A program made the translations under genes and the position numbers. Source: Phocaeicola_A sp964432715 (lineage in GTDB: Bacteria > Bacteroidota > Bacteroidia > Bacteroidales > Bacteroidaceae). Taken from it: 7,478 bases of DNA. Positions 6,271-7,478 of the stretch are shown here, piece after piece (the stretch's first letter is position 1; every line of letters starts with the position of its first letter). The stretch lies in the NCBI GenBank assembly GCA_964432715.1, contig CAYSOW010000094.1, positions 1 through 7,478 on the forward strand. The letters run 5' to 3'. The notes under the pieces were generated by a model. The model worked only from the letters and a program-made list of their open reading frames with translations. It had not been told where the DNA came from and ran no database searches.

Positions 6271-7119
6271 TTAATTATGAAACATCGATTGAATTTTCTG
6301 GCGGTCGGCCTGCGCGGCATTGAAGAGTACCTCCAGGTTGAGGTTCGTATCCTCGTGCTCCGTATTGGGATAGATGACGCTATTGCCCTGCATAGAAGGC
6401 TGCACATAGAGGGCGCCGTCGGTAGGTTCGCTGATACCCTGCTCCACGAAGTTCAACGTATCGCAAATGGTATTCACCGAAGCGTTCAGCAACACCTCGC
6501 TGCCATCAATCATCACCACGTGGTCCAGCAGACTGTCGATATCCCTCACCTGATGGGTAGAGATGATGACCGTCTTATGCTCCGTCATTCCCTTGGCAAT
6601 CACCTTGCGAAACTGACTCTTCGAGGGGATATCCAGTCCGTTGCTCGGTTCGTCCATCAGCACCAGAGAGGTATTGGTGGCGAGTGCGAAACTCATGAAC
6701 GCCTTCTTCTTCTGCCCCATGGAGATTTCACCCAGATTGATGTCTTCAGGCAGTTCAAACTCCGCCAGACAGTCCTTCAGGATGCGTTCGCTAAAGAGGG
6801 GATAAAAAGGCGCATTGGCCTTCACATACTGACTCATGGTCACCGGCGGCAACGAGAATTCCTCCGGCACCAGATACATATCCTGCAAGACGACAGGATA
6901 GCGCAGCGCTACATCGATTCCCTTATAAAAGATGGAGCCACTCAGGGGACGAAGCAGTCCCGTCAAGAGATAGAGCAACGTGGACTTCCCCGTACCGTTC
7001 TTGCCCAGCAAGCCGTACACAGCCCCTCGCTCCAAGGTCAGCGAAAAGTCGTCGAGCACCTTGGCTTTTGTCCTTCCGTAACGGAAAGAAAGGTTCTTGA
7101 TTTCAATCATTGCATTCAT
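6271..7119 (-). CDS. ABC transporter ATP-binding subunit
   Basis: This 282-residue cytoplasmic ATPase should power the permease encoded just downstream. All ABC landmarks are visible. They are the Walker A GKNGTGKST at 39-47, a Q-loop Gln79 in VVLQD, a signature region EISMGQKKKA at 131-140 and the Walker B LVLMDEPSNGLD at 152-163 with catalytic Glu157. The H-loop His189 lies in STHQVRD. The signature reads SMGQ rather than LSGGQ; the Gly-Gln pair and following basic residues are kept, so activity is expected. After about residue 205 comes a roughly 75-residue tail (VNTICDTLNF... to the end) beyond the minimal nucleotide-binding fold, of unknown role. The start at 7119 follows the promoter by about 35 nt; M4 at 7110 gives the classic MIEIKNLSF opening and is an equally possible start. 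It is the first gene of an operon with the permease and the GntR regulator. Confidence 0.93.
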   Translation of the reverse strand: MNAMIEIKNLSFRYGRTKAKVLDDFSLTLERGAVYGLLGKNGTGKSTLLYLLTGLLRPLSGSIFYKGIDVALRYPVVLQDMYLVPEEFSLPPVTMSQYVKANAPFYPLFSERILKDCLAEFELPEDINLGEISMGQKKKAFMSFALATNTSLVLMDEPSNGLDIPSKSQFRKVIAKGMTEHKTVIISTHQVRDIDSLLDHVVMIDGSEVLLNASVNTICDTLNFVEQGISEPTDGALYVQPSMQGNSVIYPNTEHEDTNLNLEVLFNAAQADRQKIQSMFHN

Positions 7120-7135
7120 ATCATTTAAGTATTTT

Positions 7136-7159
7136 AGTGTATTAGTTGATTAGTACACT
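7136..7159 (-). promoter_or_regulatory. Candidate YtrA/GntR operator of the ABC operon
   Basis: This inverted repeat reads AGTGTA (7136-7141), 12 bases, TACACT (7154-7159). Symmetry continues inside: 9 of 12 mirrored positions pair, in the pattern AGTGTAnTAnTnn and its mirror. It begins one base after the -7 element on the minus strand, so it covers the predicted transcription start. A repressor bound here would block initiation. As I recall, Bacillus subtilis YtrA binds an AGTGTA/TACACT inverted repeat with similar spacing, which fits the YtrA-type regulator encoded by the last gene of this operon. Binding itself is inferred. Confidence 0.75.
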
Positions 7160-7160
7160 G

Positions 7161-7168
7161 CAAAAGTA
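7161..7168 (-). promoter_or_regulatory. Candidate promoter -7 element for the ABC-permease-GntR operon
   Basis: The minus strand reads TACTTTTGCA, an exact TAnnTTTG match with trailing CA. A possible -33 element is the TTG at 7188-7190, about 19 bases upstream, within ATTGCGG. Initiation is expected near 7154, inside the inverted repeat at 7136-7159. That leaves a leader of about 35 nt before the ATPase start at 7119. Confidence 0.7.
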
Positions 7169-7223
7169 CTTAACTTATCAGTATCCGCAATAGATTAAGA
7201 CAGATTTAACATGATTTTAACAC

Positions 7224-7260
7224 AAAAAAAGCCTCCGAAGTATTTCTACTTCGAAGGCTT
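7224..7260 (-). terminator. Strong intrinsic terminator of the rRNA operon
   Basis: In minus-strand RNA the arms 7247-7260 and 7229-7242 form a stem of about 14 bp (core GCCTTCGAAGTA with TACTTCGGAGGC, one G-U wobble). A GAAA tetraloop caps it, and seven Us follow (7224-7230). The wobble pairs only on the minus strand; on the plus strand it would be a C-A mismatch. It lies 10 nt after the 5S rRNA, where rRNA operon transcription should stop. Confidence 0.93.
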
Positions 7261-7270
7261 CTGTTTAAAA

Positions 7271-7376
<106 letters not shown>

Positions 7377-7464
7377 TTAATAAGGTTGACATATTGTATT
7401 CGCAATTCGTAATCAGCTTTTCTGCTTTGAAAGCGCTGAAGGTATATACCATCTATGGATAAAA
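7377..7464 (-). other. 23S-5S internal transcribed spacer
   Basis: This is the AT-rich spacer between the two rRNA genes, with no tRNA in it. On the plus strand, TCAGCTTT (7413-7420) can pair with AAAGCGCTGA (7430-7439), allowing a 2-nt bulge, and the 10-bp palindrome GGTATATACC lies at 7441-7450. Such structures may help cut the precursor RNA, but that is inferred from position only. Confidence 0.6.
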
Positions 7465-7478
7465 GAAAGTGAACGGGC
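7465..7478 (-). rRNA. rrl: 23S ribosomal RNA, extreme 3' end (cut by window edge)
   Basis: On the minus strand the last bases read GCCCGTTCACTTTC, which I recognise as the Bacteroidota-type 3' terminus of 23S rRNA. It should pair with a GAAAGTGAA-like 5' end outside the window. Its position directly upstream of 5S supports this. With so few bases the exact end is uncertain. Confidence 0.6.

Noticed and set aside
6277..7128. Plus-strand open frame of 283 codons
   Set aside because: It is the antisense shadow of the ABC ATPase, which has the Walker A, Walker B, Q-loop and H-loop motifs.

Overview
The window looks like chromosomal core sequence from a member of the Bacteroidales, probably Bacteroides or a close relative. 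The evidence is threefold. Three of the intergenic regions carry a Bacteroidota-type -7 promoter element (TAnnTTTG). The 5S rRNA and proteins read as Bacteroides-like. The RsuA/RluB-type pseudouridine synthase has a long Arg/Tyr/Gly/Gln/Asn-rich N-terminal extension. This assignment is by eye; no database search was possible. Every feature I accept as real is on the minus strand, so transcription runs from high to low coordinates.

Layout in the direction of transcription: (1) the end of an rRNA operon, with about the last 14 nt of 23S rRNA (7465-7478), an 88-nt spacer, 5S rRNA (7271-7376) and a very strong intrinsic terminator (7224-7260). (2) A three-gene operon made of an ABC transporter ATPase (6271-7119), a multi-pass membrane permease (5377-6258) and a short YtrA-type GntR repressor (5015-5380). 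The last two genes overlap by 4 bp (ATGA). A Bacteroidota promoter lies upstream (7161-7168), with a striking inverted repeat AGTGTA-N12-TACACT (7136-7159) just downstream of its -7 box, and a terminator closes the unit (4934-4973). (3) A MATE-family efflux transporter (3514-4857) with its own promoter. (4) purB, adenylosuccinate lyase (2073-3419), with its own promoter. (5) The RsuA/RluB-family rRNA pseudouridine synthase (589-1995). (6) The N-terminal third of asnS, asparaginyl-tRNA synthetase (1-499), which runs off the left edge.

The ABC/permease/GntR set reads as a self-contained, autoregulated module. The repressor is predicted to bind the inverted repeat over the transcription start and block its own operon until a signal, plausibly cell-envelope stress by analogy with the Bacillus ytr operon, releases it. 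The left-hand genes are housekeeping functions: purine synthesis, ribosome maturation and tRNA charging. I found no mobile element, CRISPR array, tRNA or phage signature. There is no gene-free stretch longer than 300 bp; the longest, 7120-7270, is filled by the ABC promoter/operator and the rRNA terminator. I see no clearly new biological system. The best leads are the candidate operator and the repetitive extension of the pseudouridine synthase.
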